In this document: piece by piece, positions 32,557-41,833 of the stretch
How the letters are laid out: each line of letters starts with the position of its first letter
Position numbering within the stretch: position 1 is the first letter of the stretch
Assembly (NCBI RefSeq): GCF_001517085.1
Contig: NZ_LRAC01000130.1
Location: forward strand, 1-64,000
DNA from: Paenibacillus sp. DMB5
GTDB lineage: Bacteria; Bacillota; Bacilli; Paenibacillales; Paenibacillaceae
Reading direction: 5' to 3'
DNA: 64,000 bases
Notes under the pieces: generated by a model
Database searches by the model: none
The model's input: the letters and a program-made list of their open reading frames with translations, nothing else
Told to the model about the DNA's origin: nothing
Program-made: the position numbers and the translations under genes

Positions 32557-33420
32557 TCACACCGGTTCGATATGTACCAGCACATCAGAAACCCGGTGCC
32601 GGCCTTTCAGCTGATCCTCGATCTCTTCCGTGATATCGTGGCTCTGTATGACATTGAGACTGGATTTTACAAGTACCGTTGTATCAACCAGCACGTTGTT
32701 GCCGTGTACTCTCGCTTTAATGTCTTTGATGGATTCCACACCGGCAATCCCCGCCACCGTCTGCTTCATCAGCTCCAGTTGCCCTGCATCGAAGCCGTCA
32801 GTCAGGTCATGGGTAGCTTTACGGAAGATGTCCCAGGCCGTTTTGCAGATCAGCAGGCCGACGATAACTGCAGTTACAGGATCGAGCCAGGGCAGGCCGA
32901 ATTGCGATCCGATGATCCCGATAAAAGCGCCCATGCTGACAAGCGCATCCGAACGGTTATCCTGAGCCACTGCCTGCATGGCATTACTGTTAAGTCTGCG
33001 GGCCAGCTTGATGTTATACAGATATACAACCATCATGACCACGGCACACGCGGCTGCGGTCCAGGCGGCAATCAGGTCAGGCGTCTCCAGCACCGGCTGG
33101 ATGAACTTGTTCACGCCCTGGTACAGAACTTGAAACCCTACAGCAATCATGATGAAGGAAGCAATCAGTGCGGCAACCGTCTCCGCTCTGAAATGCCCGT
33201 AGCTGTGATTGGAATCCGGGGGTCTTCTCGAAATTTTGAGACCGATCAAAATGGCAATGGATGCAATAATATCGGTGCTGTTGTTAAGCCCGTCGGCAAG
33301 CAGCGCCTGTGAGCCCGAGAAGGTCCCGATCAGCAGTTTGACAGCAGATAACACTATGTATGCCAGCAGACTGAGCCAGGCCCCTTTTTCACTTTGTTTG
33401 ATGTCGCTGTAGTTTTTCAA
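32557..33420 (-). CDS. Cation diffusion facilitator exporter, possibly Mn type
   Basis: A 287-aa CDF transporter with about six spans and a C-terminal cytoplasmic metal domain (SIKDIKARVHGNNVLVDTTV, DVLVHIEPV). The metal site motifs read LLADGLNNSTDII and QDNRSDALVS: Asn/Asp in place of the zinc-type His. This pattern fits manganese or iron exporters such as MneP/MneS, from memory. Start is a TTG at 33420, 10 nt after GGAGG; an ATG at 33456 has no site and lies across the palindrome. Next to ferritin, which suits metal homeostasis. Confidence 0.85.
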   Translation of the reverse strand: MKNYSDIKQSEKGAWLSLLAYIVLSAVKLLIGTFSGSQALLADGLNNSTDIIASIAILIGLKISRRPPDSNHSYGHFRAETVAALIASFIMIAVGFQVLYQGVNKFIQPVLETPDLIAAWTAAACAVVMMVVYLYNIKLARRLNSNAMQAVAQDNRSDALVSMGAFIGIIGSQFGLPWLDPVTAVIVGLLICKTAWDIFRKATHDLTDGFDAGQLELMKQTVAGIAGVESIKDIKARVHGNNVLVDTTVLVKSSLNVIQSHDITEEIEDQLKGRHRVSDVLVHIEPV

Positions 33421-33437
33421 AACAAAAGAACCTCCAA

Positions 33438-33452
33438 AACAATAGTATTGTT
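33438..33452. promoter_or_regulatory. 15-bp palindrome upstream of CDF gene
   Basis: AACAATA-G-TATTGTT, perfect 7-bp arms, 17 nt before the TTG start. A likely repressor site, perhaps for a metal regulator. The rest of 33453-33670 holds only a small GTTGC/GCAAC hairpin near 33552-33566 and no gene. Confidence 0.5.
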
Positions 33453-33670
33453 CCATACTACACGCTGGCATCCGGGTGGGTCTAGAGAAACAGTGTTGCC
33501 GGCCGGCGCAAGAGTTAACCTCTCTAAATAGAGTTGGATACCCGGAAGTGTGTTGCTGTATGCAACAACCTTTGCATTAGTTCAACTTTTAAAGATTAGT
33601 CTGGCTTGCGATTACGATAATCAAGGGTGTACTGTAACTTTTTCATCTTTACTGAGTCTATTACATATGT

Positions 33671-33707
33671 AAAAAACGGGACGTATTCTGTTAAAGAATA
33701 CATCCCG
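33671..33707 (-). terminator. Terminator after ferritin
   Basis: CGGGACGTATTC and GAATACATCCCG pair over 12 bp with one mismatch; six T follow on the minus strand. Confidence 0.85.
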
Positions 33708-33745
33708 CATTTGGCTATAGTATGGCGATGATCTGGTCCTGCAGC

Positions 33746-34249
33746 TTATTCCGCAGGCGGCGTAAAGGAACGGGCGGCAAATTCCGCATCCAGCATGTAG
33801 AAGGCGTTGCTGTCCGTCTCAATCCGTTTGAGCTTGGCGATAATATTGCTGAACAGCGCTTCTTCCTCCACCTGCTCATCAATGAACCACTTCAGGAAAT
33901 AGATGGTTGCATGCTCGCGCGCATCCAGCGCCAGGTCAGCCAGATGATAGAATTTCTTGGTATTCTGCTGTTCATGGGCATAGGCATGCTCAAAAGCATC
34001 CAGCATGGAGGTGTAGTTGTTGTTAGGCTCCGGCATTGCTGCCAGTGTGGCGCGGTAATCACGGTCATTGAGGAATTTGTAGATCTTCATGGCATGGAAC
34101 CGTTCCTCCTCTGCCTGTACCAGGAAAAAATTAGCGAAGCCGTCCAGGCTCTCACCGGAACAATATGCAGCCATTGCCAGATAGACATGAGCGGAATAGA
34201 ACTCAAAATTCATCTGTTCATTAAGTGTCTTCATCAAATCTTCCTTCAT
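33746..34249 (-). CDS. Ferritin (H-type)
   Basis: A 167-aa four-helix ferritin for iron oxidation and storage. Ferroxidase residues are visible: Glu in NFEFYSAHVYLAMA, Glu/His in EEERFHAMKIYKFL and Glu in FIDEQVEEEALF. Length is normal for bacterial non-heme ferritin. The ATG at 34249 has GAGGTG 8 nt upstream; a GTG six bases earlier is possible. No clear Fur or PerR box was seen upstream. Confidence 0.93.
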   Translation of the reverse strand: MKEDLMKTLNEQMNFEFYSAHVYLAMAAYCSGESLDGFANFFLVQAEEERFHAMKIYKFLNDRDYRATLAAMPEPNNNYTSMLDAFEHAYAHEQQNTKKFYHLADLALDAREHATIYFLKWFIDEQVEEEALFSNIIAKLKRIETDSNAFYMLDAEFAARSFTPPAE

Positions 34250-34365
34250 GAACACGTCACCTCATCCTTGTAAAATGAATTGCTTGTTAAGCCTATGTAC
34301 TGCTTATTCCCATACATCTTATCATCCCGGGATGTGAATCTGCAAACGAAAGGAAGGCCCCTTAT

Positions 34366-35721
34366 ATGATTAATACCGGCCGATACACCTCGATAATTAC
34401 AGCTATAACCTTGATGCTGCTAACCGGCTGCAGTACGGGTAACAGCGCAGCGGACGGCCCTCCGCCGTCACAAGCGTCTGCCGCTCCTGTCTCACCCGGA
34501 GCAGCTGCCGGCGGCGGGTCAGCGCCTGCCAAGTCCCCTACACCGCAGCCTGCCGCCCCTGAGCCCTCTGTAACACCGTCAGCAGCTCCTTCACTTTCTC
34601 CGCCCGCGTATGACAGCGGCAATGACAATCTTGTAACGCAGATTGCCGGAATGACGCTGGAGCAAAAAATCGGACAAATGCTTCTGGCCGGTATTGATGG
34701 TACCAGGCTGGACAGTGAAGCCAAGCGGATGATTGCGGAAGACGAGATCGGCGGAATCATCCTCTATAAAGACAATATCAGCAGCCTTAAAAGCATGATC
34801 TCCCTGATCAACGCACTGAAGCAGAGCAATAGCGCAAACAAAGTGCCGCTGTTCATGAGCGTCGATCAGGAAGGCGGCAAGGTGAGCCGGATGCCTGAAG
34901 AATATGCTGCTATTCCGGCTAACAGCAAGGTCGGAGCCGTAAACAAAACGGAAAGTGCCGCGGAGATGGGCAGTCTGCTGGCAAGGGAAGTCCTGTCATC
35001 CGGCTTTAATATGAATTTTGCCCCTGTGCTGGACATCAACAGCAATCCTGATAATCCGGTCATCGGTGAGCGTTCCTTCGGGAATAATGCCGAGCTTGTC
35101 TCACGGCTTGGCATTGCCGAGATGAAGGGTCTTGCATCTGAAGGCGCCATTCCTGTTATTAAGCATTTTCCAGGTCATGGCGATACCTCTGTGGACTCTC
35201 ACCTTGAGCTGCCCGTCGTGAACAAAAGCGTCGCAGGGCTAGCCAAGCTGGAATGGCTGCCGTTTCAGGCTGCGGTCAAGGAAGGAGCGGATGCCGTAAT
35301 GGTAGCCCATATTCTTTATCCGCAGCTTGATCCGGACAAGCCAGCCTCCCTCTCTGCTGAGATTATCGGCGGCCTGCTCCGGGAGCAGATGGGCTTCGGC
35401 GGGGTTGTCATTACGGACGATCTGACAATGGGCGCCATTACGGATCACTATACGCTGCCTGCGGCAGCAGTAGATACTGTCCTTGCCGGCAGTGACATCC
35501 TGCTGATTGCACACGAATATTCCAATGAACGGAAGGTGCGGGCCGCACTGCTGGAGAGTGTCCGCAGCGGAGTGATCCCGGAATCACGGATCGACGAAAG
35601 CGTGTACCGTATTCTGGCGCTCAAAGAAAAATATAAGCTGACTGATAAGCCAGTTGCCGTCCCCGATCTGACTGAACTGAACAGTGATATCAAGGCATGG
35701 CGCAAGACGTTGGCAAAGTAA
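34366..35721 (+). CDS. GH3 beta-N-acetylhexosaminidase lipoprotein (NagZ-like)
   Basis: A 451-aa lipoprotein: lipobox LLTGC (Cys about residue 22), then a Pro/Ala/Ser-rich spacer (about 25-85), then one GH3 domain. Markers are QEGGKVSRMP, KHFPGHGDTSVDSH (acid/base His-Asp of NagZ enzymes) and ITDDLTMGAI (nucleophile Asp). It should cut GlcNAc from muropeptides or chitin fragments outside the cell, in wall turnover. AAGGAAGG lies 8 nt before the ATG. Single gene with its own terminator. Confidence 0.9.
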   Translation: MINTGRYTSIITAITLMLLTGCSTGNSAADGPPPSQASAAPVSPGAAAGGGSAPAKSPTPQPAAPEPSVTPSAAPSLSPPAYDSGNDNLVTQIAGMTLEQKIGQMLLAGIDGTRLDSEAKRMIAEDEIGGIILYKDNISSLKSMISLINALKQSNSANKVPLFMSVDQEGGKVSRMPEEYAAIPANSKVGAVNKTESAAEMGSLLAREVLSSGFNMNFAPVLDINSNPDNPVIGERSFGNNAELVSRLGIAEMKGLASEGAIPVIKHFPGHGDTSVDSHLELPVVNKSVAGLAKLEWLPFQAAVKEGADAVMVAHILYPQLDPDKPASLSAEIIGGLLREQMGFGGVVITDDLTMGAITDHYTLPAAAVDTVLAGSDILLIAHEYSNERKVRAALLESVRSGVIPESRIDESVYRILALKEKYKLTDKPVAVPDLTELNSDIKAWRKTLAK

Positions 35722-35748
35722 GTCCGGTAAAGCATAAGCAAATAACAA

Positions 35749-35787
35749 CAAAGGGAGCTGCGGCATCAACAGCCGCAGCTCCCTTTT
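35749..35787. terminator. Strong bidirectional terminator
   Basis: AAAGGGAGCTGCGGC and GCCGCAGCTCCCTTTT form a 15-bp perfect stem with a 7-nt loop, between the GH3 gene and the convergent adaptor gene. Confidence 0.9.
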
Positions 35788-35797
35788 GTATTGGAAT

Positions 35798-36895
35798 CTA
35801 TTGCAGAACGACCGTATCTCCGGCCTTCAGCCCGCTTAGAACCTCCGTTTTATCCGAAGTCTCCAGCCCGATCTTGATCTCCTGGCGTTCATAAACCCCG
35901 TCACCTTTATCCAGCATAACAAAGCTCTGTTCGCCTTCATGTATTACTGCCATGCTGGATACCACCACCGCATTCTCCCGGCGCGAGGTCTCGATATCTC
36001 CGCTCAGGCTTAACCCGCCGATCAGATGCTCGTCAGGCTGCAGCGATATGACCACATCAAATTGCGGAACCTGTCCGGCCGAATTCTGTCCGGTCGTGTT
36101 GGTCGCAAACTTGGAGACCTCCGTCACTTCTCCGCTCAGAATCAGATCCTTCATCGCCGTCATTTTCACATTAACTTTCATACCCTGCTTGATCTTGAAA
36201 ATGTCCTGCTCCCCGACTGAAGCAATGAACTCCAGCTTGTTCAGATCGACGATTTTGCCGATATACTGGTTGTCTGTCACCGTCTGCGGCCGTTCAGTGC
36301 TGCTGTCATACAGGAAAATCCCTGTAGCCGGCGCATGATAAACGGCAGTGTTCAGCTTAGCCTTCTTATCCTTGAGCTCCTGCTGCTGGATTTCTGCGTT
36401 GACCTGATTCAGCTCGTCATTCAGCCGGGCCGCCTCCTCGGCAGCCAGTGCCTTGAGACGTTCTGCCTCCGTACCGATTGGAGCTGCACTCTCATCCTCC
36501 TGCTGGCTGACAAAAGCGTTTAGCTCCGCCTCAAGCTCAGCCTTGCGGATCGCCGCCTCCGTCTGGGCAATTTCATTCTTGAGTGTAGACTGGTCCAGAG
36601 TAAACAGCACATCCCCCTTCTTGACCTGCCCGCCGTTCTCCACCTTCCACCCGGTTACCTTGGAGGCAAACGGTGCATAAACCAGCGTCTCCTCCTGGTA
36701 CTGGGATTTCCCCTTGACCTGAACAGAGCTGGTCATTGTTTCCTGGGTCACCGGGAAGCTGATCACCTGCGGCGGCTCCATCACGATTTCCGCTTCCTCG
36801 GCCTTAAACATTTTGCCGTACAGCATATATCCTGCGCCTATAATGATTACTGCGATAATAATCCATTTCAGGCTCCGCTTGATTATTCTTTTCAT
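35798..36895 (-). CDS. MacA/HlyD-type membrane fusion protein
   Basis: A 365-aa adaptor with one N-terminal span (about 9-28), lipoyl-like halves (APFASKVTGWKVENGGQVKKGDVLFTLD and YHAPATGIFLYD) around an Ala/Glu-rich coiled coil (about 105-185), and beta-barrel/membrane-proximal domains. It is the last gene of the operon: secreted protein, ABC ATPase, permease, adaptor. It should link the ABC pump to an extracytoplasmic substrate. Confidence 0.85.
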   Translation of the reverse strand: MKRIIKRSLKWIIIAVIIIGAGYMLYGKMFKAEEAEIVMEPPQVISFPVTQETMTSSVQVKGKSQYQEETLVYAPFASKVTGWKVENGGQVKKGDVLFTLDQSTLKNEIAQTEAAIRKAELEAELNAFVSQQEDESAAPIGTEAERLKALAAEEAARLNDELNQVNAEIQQQELKDKKAKLNTAVYHAPATGIFLYDSSTERPQTVTDNQYIGKIVDLNKLEFIASVGEQDIFKIKQGMKVNVKMTAMKDLILSGEVTEVSKFATNTTGQNSAGQVPQFDVVISLQPDEHLIGGLSLSGDIETSRRENAVVVSSMAVIHEGEQSFVMLDKGDGVYERQEIKIGLETSDKTEVLSGLKAGDTVVLQ

Positions 36896-36946
36896 TGTGG
36901 GCTTCCTTTCAGCTTGAAATACATTAACTATAGCTTATGCTAACCG

Positions 36947-38326
36947 CTAATCCCGTTTAATCGCTGTAAGCGCGTCGGTTCTGGATGCACTGATTGCCGG
37001 GTAAATCCCTGACAGTACGCCCGTCATTATTGCAAAGGCCAGTCCTACCGGAATGGTCGTTAACGGGATAAAGAAGTTCAGGCTGTCACCTGCTGTACCA
37101 ACCAGCTTATTAAGCCCCATGATAATCAGATACGAGAACAGCACACCCAGCAGTCCCCCGAGAAGTCCGAGCAGTGCCGCTTCCGTAATGAACATGTTGC
37201 GGATTTGCCCCATGTTGGCGCCCAGCACCTTCATAATGCCGATCTGCCGTCTGCGCTGATGCGTGGACATCGTCATGGCTACAATGATGGAGATTGACGC
37301 GATCACCAGAATGAATACACCGATGCCGAGAGCAGCCATTTTTATCATATCGAACTGCTCCTTGAGCATCTCCTGCTGATACAGATTATCCATGGCATTC
37401 AGATTCAGCTTCTGGATCATGGCTTCCACTGATTTGATGTTGTCTGTACTGTCCACCTTTACCGTAACGGTTTTGTAGCTGTTCTCTTCTACATTCGGTG
37501 TCATGCCGTTATTATTGCCGAAAGACAATTGCTCGGTCAGCTGGGCAGCTGTTTCAAGCGATACGTACATGATCTTTTCGTAAGAGGCCCGCAGGTCATC
37601 TGTTCCTTCCGCCGTAGCCAGGATACCGCCTACCTGAAGCGCCGAACTGAGCTTGACTTTACCTTCAGTGGTTGAATAATCTGTGGCCTGAAGCTGAACC
37701 TGCTGCCTGTACATCTCTGAAGGAAGCACAGACAAGCTGTTGTACTGGTTCATGAGGTCCGAATTGAACGGGTCAGCCCCCATCTGCTCATACAGCTTCT
37801 GCCGGGTCTCGTTGTCGATAAGACCGAGTGTCGCGCCATAATTAAGCACTACCATGCCTGGAAGATCAGTAACACCGCCCTGCTTGAACTTAAAGCCGAA
37901 CTCCTTAAGCGTCCGCAGGTCTGTTGCTTTAACTTGAACATCGGCAATTTTATTATCAACCGTCAGCATCTGCATATAGCCTGCGTCTTCAAAGGGGGCG
38001 GCTGCCACAACATGATTCAGGCTCTTTATAATTTCGAGCTTTTGGGCCGTGAGCTTGCCGGGGTCAAGGTTTTCATTGTTCTGTGTAGCCCCTCCGCTGC
38101 CACCGCCCTGGGAGGGAATACCGCCGCCCGGAGTAACGGTGATTTCATCCATTTTGAAATTCCGGTTCACTTCATCTGTTACATAAGTCTGGGCGGACTG
38201 GCCGATGCTGAGCGCCACAATGATGGCTGCACAGCCGATGGAGATCCCTGTCATGCACAGACCGGTGACCACCTTGCGCCGTTTGACCTGATCCCAGGCC
38301 ATCCGTGAAATATCCCTGATCTTCAT
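36947..38326 (-). CDS. MacB-like ABC transporter permease
   Basis: A 459-aa permease with an N-terminal span (about 20-42), a large outside domain with a Gly-rich stretch (GGGIPSQGGGSGG), and three C-terminal spans joined to STHQRRRQIGIMKVLGAN. The MacB/FtsX fold moves substrates by mechanotransmission. The start overlaps the ATPase stop by 4 nt. Confidence 0.88.
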   Translation of the reverse strand: MKIRDISRMAWDQVKRRKVVTGLCMTGISIGCAAIIVALSIGQSAQTYVTDEVNRNFKMDEITVTPGGGIPSQGGGSGGATQNNENLDPGKLTAQKLEIIKSLNHVVAAAPFEDAGYMQMLTVDNKIADVQVKATDLRTLKEFGFKFKQGGVTDLPGMVVLNYGATLGLIDNETRQKLYEQMGADPFNSDLMNQYNSLSVLPSEMYRQQVQLQATDYSTTEGKVKLSSALQVGGILATAEGTDDLRASYEKIMYVSLETAAQLTEQLSFGNNNGMTPNVEENSYKTVTVKVDSTDNIKSVEAMIQKLNLNAMDNLYQQEMLKEQFDMIKMAALGIGVFILVIASISIIVAMTMSTHQRRRQIGIMKVLGANMGQIRNMFITEAALLGLLGGLLGVLFSYLIIMGLNKLVGTAGDSLNFFIPLTTIPVGLAFAIMTGVLSGIYPAISASRTDALTAIKRD

Positions 38327-39036
38327 CCCGTACCTCCTTCTGCGGACTCCGCATCTGCTGCTGCCGGAGGATTGTTGATCAGATAGCCGTCACGCAGGGA
38401 GAAAGTGCGCTGCATCTGCTCTGCAACCTCCAGTTCATGTGTGACAACAATAAAGGTTGTCTTCAGGGACTGGTTCAGCTTCAGCAGAATGGCAATAATC
38501 TCTTCCTCCGTCCGGGTATCCAGATTCCCGGTCGGCTCATCCGCGAAGATAACGGAGGGCTCGGTAATCAGCGAACGGGCGATACTGACCCGCTGCTGCT
38601 GGCCGCCGGAGAGCTGAGAAGGGAACAAGTCCGCTTTGTCCGGGATGCCGACCTGCTCCAGCAGCGCCAGCGCCTTTTGCTTGCGGACCGAGGGGGATAC
38701 GGACTGGAAGACGAGCGGCAGCTCAACATTTTCACGCACCGTAAGGCTTGTAATCAGCTCGTAAGCCTGAAAGATAAAGCCGATATGCTTGCGGCGGAAT
38801 TCAGCCAGCTTGTTCTCGCCCATCTGGACGATATCATGGCCGGCAATGTAAATATGGCCTTCCGTCGGCTTCATCAGCCCGGCCATAAGGTTCAGCATGG
38901 TGGATTTGCCCGAGCCGGAGCTGCCGAGCAGCGCGACCATCTCACCTTTGTTGACTGTAAAATTGATGTCGTGCAGAACCGTTGTCCATTCATTGCCGGT
39001 TTTAAACGAATGCTTGATATTTTCAACTCGCAACAT
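38323..39036 (-). CDS. MacB-like ABC transporter ATPase
   Basis: A 237-aa ATPase with Walker A GSSGSGKST, Q-loop FIFQAYEL, signature LSGGQQQR, Walker B VIFADEPTGNLD and H-loop THE. The LolD/MacB-type ending is extended by an Ala/Glu-rich tail. GGAGC precedes the ATG. It pairs with the overlapping permease gene. Confidence 0.9.
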   Translation of the reverse strand: MLRVENIKHSFKTGNEWTTVLHDINFTVNKGEMVALLGSSGSGKSTMLNLMAGLMKPTEGHIYIAGHDIVQMGENKLAEFRRKHIGFIFQAYELITSLTVRENVELPLVFQSVSPSVRKQKALALLEQVGIPDKADLFPSQLSGGQQQRVSIARSLITEPSVIFADEPTGNLDTRTEEEIIAILLKLNQSLKTTFIVVTHELEVAEQMQRTFSLRDGYLINNPPAAADAESAEGGTG

Positions 39037-39071
39037 GGAAGCTGCTCCTTTAGTGGACTTGGAATAGATCC

Positions 39072-41650
39072 TTATTTCTCTGTCTCTTTATCGTCATCTG
39101 CAGGCTTCGGCAGCGGTTCAAACCGCATTGTGAAGAGCTGGCTGCCCAGCTCCTGCCGCTCGCCCTGGAACTCATCATAGACGGTCAGCCTGTACGATCC
39201 GCCTGTGATCTGCTTATAGAGATTTTTAGTGAAGGACAGAGAATAGGTATGGTTGTTCCCTTCGAGCAGCTCTGTACCAATTGCCAGCACTTTGTCCTGG
39301 GATTGGCCGAACGGATCTGTGATCCGCAGTACCAGCTTATGCTCGGACTCTCCGGCATCATAGCTGTTTTCCCGCGTCAGGTTATAGGTGATGTTCAGAT
39401 TAACCGTATCGCTGGCTTCCACATGGCGTCCATCGGAGCTGAGCACATTTAATGTATAAGGATAAAGGACAATATTCTGCAGATTGGCTGCCGGTACAAC
39501 CGCCTTTGGAGTAAGCGGAAGCGAAGCTACATTGATAAATCCGGTCGGCTGTTCCCCGCTTTCACTCAGCTTGCTGCCAGTCACGCCTGATCCGAGATAA
39601 GCTGAAACTTCTGTTGTGGCCACTGTTTTGGGCAGCTTGGCCCACAGTGTGATCAGCTGCTTGCCGCCCGGTGTCGCCAGGTTGTCTGACTGGTTCACCT
39701 TGGCTTCGTAGAATTGTCCGTCAGCTGTTTTGAAATACGCCTGCAGGCGGGCCATCTTGCTCTGCCGTTTCTCGGCGCTGCTCATCAGAACCTCGGTGTA
39801 CAGGATGTTGAAATTGCTGCCTTCATAGACTGTCGTTTTGTTTTCCTGAACGGCGGCATTTTTGCCTTTACCTGTAATAACATAGCTGTCTCCGCGTTTA
39901 AGCTGGTTCACACTGCTTATGAAGCTGGTTGTGCTGAAGTCCAGGAACGGAATACTCTCCGTTTCCGATTTGACAGACAGATTAACACGCACGTTGTTGA
40001 ACTCATCCGTATACGGAATTTTGGTCAGCAAGGAGATGTCTGTATACTGGCCCGGTGCAAGCACCGCCGCTTCCTTATCCATCAGCAGGTCGGTTGTTGC
40101 CGCCAGATTATCGGTATCCAGCTTCAGGGCGCCCTTGAGATCAGGAATCGTAAGATTAACGGACTGGTTATTGGTAATTCTTACTTTGGCCAGGACAATA
40201 TCATCATCCTTCCACGGGTAACGCTGCAGCGACTGCAGGCTGTAGGAGAATGTTCCGTACTGGTTCGTAATCCCGTACTCCTGACCGCTGCGCACATCGG
40301 CCCGCAGGGTATACGGAATGGTGAAATAGGCAACCGGAAAAACAAGCTTTGCAGACGTATCGACGGCAGCCTCACCTGCTCCTGAACCTGAGCCTCCGGC
40401 ATCTGTACCGGCAGAGGTTGTAACGGCCTCTATCATCTGCAGCTGCAGTGAGGACTGCTCCACCTGAAGCGGAATTTCAGCAGTCAGCGGAACGACCTTA
40501 GTCTCAAGCGGCTTCAGGGTAAGACCGCTGAGGCCCTTGGCATTAACCGGGAACGCTGTGCCCTTGGCCGATTTGACTGACAATTCATAAGCAGGCATTG
40601 TTACCGCCTTGTTGCCGGTATTTTTAAGCTGCAGATGGAATGACCATACTGCCTTGTCATCCTCTGCATAAACAGCGGCTCCGGTAAGCTTGGTATCTAC
40701 TGTATTGCTGTTTACAACCATTTTTTTGACAGCCCCGCTTGCCACTACAAGATCCGGAGTGGTTGCCGCCGGCAGTTTGAAGGAAGATTTGGCCAGTTCA
40801 AGCTTGAGTGTTTCATCCTTCTGGGTAAACTGCAGCTTCATATTCGCCGTATTCAGATAAGCAGGAATTTCGGTCAGATAAAAGATAGTCCTTTTCTCCT
40901 GCGGCTGTATCTTATAACCAGTCTGGGAGCTGCTCAGGGCAAGCTCAAAGGAGGTTCCGCTTGCTGTAACCAGATAGGCCGAGTAGCCTGTATCACCTAG
41001 TACTTTGCTGCCTTTATTGGTAATGCTGATACCAACCTTGGCGTATACTTTGCCTCCGTACTTATAGAGCTGCAGGGAGTCGGCGCTGGCCGAGACCGGG
41101 ATGTCATTCATCTTTGTATTGATGCTTTTGCCCAATCCCGCTGTTGTAGTATACGCTGCCGGAATAGCGAAGGAACCGGTATGCTTGAGGTATCCCTTGC
41201 TTTTGGTGTCCCACACATACATGGCGATCTTGACACCTGAGAGGGACTTGGTTTGGCCGATATTCACATAGTATGTAATACTCATGCTGTTCTTCGCAGC
41301 AATCTTTTTCTTCGTCGCATCTGCGGTTACCGGATTGCCAGGAATAATGGAACCGCCCGGTGTGACGACACGTGAAAAGTAACGCTGCAGATTCACAGTC
41401 GAGCTGCTGTTATTGGTAATCTTCAGGGTGTAGGTCAATATATTACCGCCGACTGCGTCCAAATATTAACATCTTCAACTGTTGCGGTTACTCCCGCCGA
41501 CATTGTAACCGGACTTATCTTGACTGCTGCTGTAGCTGACGCTTGCGTACCAGCAGCCTGAACAGCAGGCACCGCCAGGCTTCCTGCCAGCTGGGCGACG
41601 GTCAAGGTACCCAAGAGAAGGGCAACCGATCTTTTTCTGAACTGTCTCAT
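39072..41650 (-). pseudogene. Large secreted protein heading MacAB-like operon, one frameshift
   Basis: A signal peptide (MRQFRKRSVALLLG, cleavage near AVQAAG) starts at the ATG 41650 with GGGAGG 6 nt upstream. The frame breaks at the TTT at 41461-41463; adding one T joins VEDVNI to LDAVGGNILTYTLKITNN and gives 859 aa. The mature part is a chain of beta-sandwich-like units with LKITNNSSSTVNLQRY, ISITNKGSKVLG, LQLKNTGNKAVTM and VRITNNQSVNLT repeats, like Ig-like or cell-surface modules, with no catalytic motif I recognise. As it stands the product would stop after about 71 aa. Its place in the operon suggests it is a partner or cargo of the ABC system. Confidence 0.8.
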
Positions 41651-41681
41651 TGATTTCCTCCCAGAAATATTTGCTAGAGTT

Positions 41682-41687
41682 ATTATA
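41682..41687 (-). promoter_or_regulatory. -10 box of secreted-protein/ABC operon
   Basis: A perfect TATAAT on the minus strand 32 nt before the start codon; no convincing -35 box. Confidence 0.4.
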
Positions 41688-41767
41688 GTTGCTAACACAC
41701 AGGGATTTGTATCCAATTTGTAACTCTTCCAGTCACGTTGTAACCTTTTATACGCAAATATGCCCTT

Positions 41768-41790
41768 AAACAGCGCGGTCAGCGCTGTTT
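41768..41790 (-). terminator. Hairpin after AraC gene
   Basis: AAACAGCGC and GCGCTGTTT, perfect 9-bp arms with 5-nt loop, 44 nt past the AraC stop. The T-run is weak, so it is only a probable terminator. Confidence 0.5.
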
Positions 41791-41833
41791 ATTGAACAAG
41801 GTTTGTTAACATTTCCCTTCGCTCCTGCCAAAT

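Noticed and set aside
34362..34760. 132-codon open frame opposite the GH3 lipoprotein linker
   Set aside because: It is a mirror of the Pro/Ala/Ser-rich spacer codons and has no start signal.
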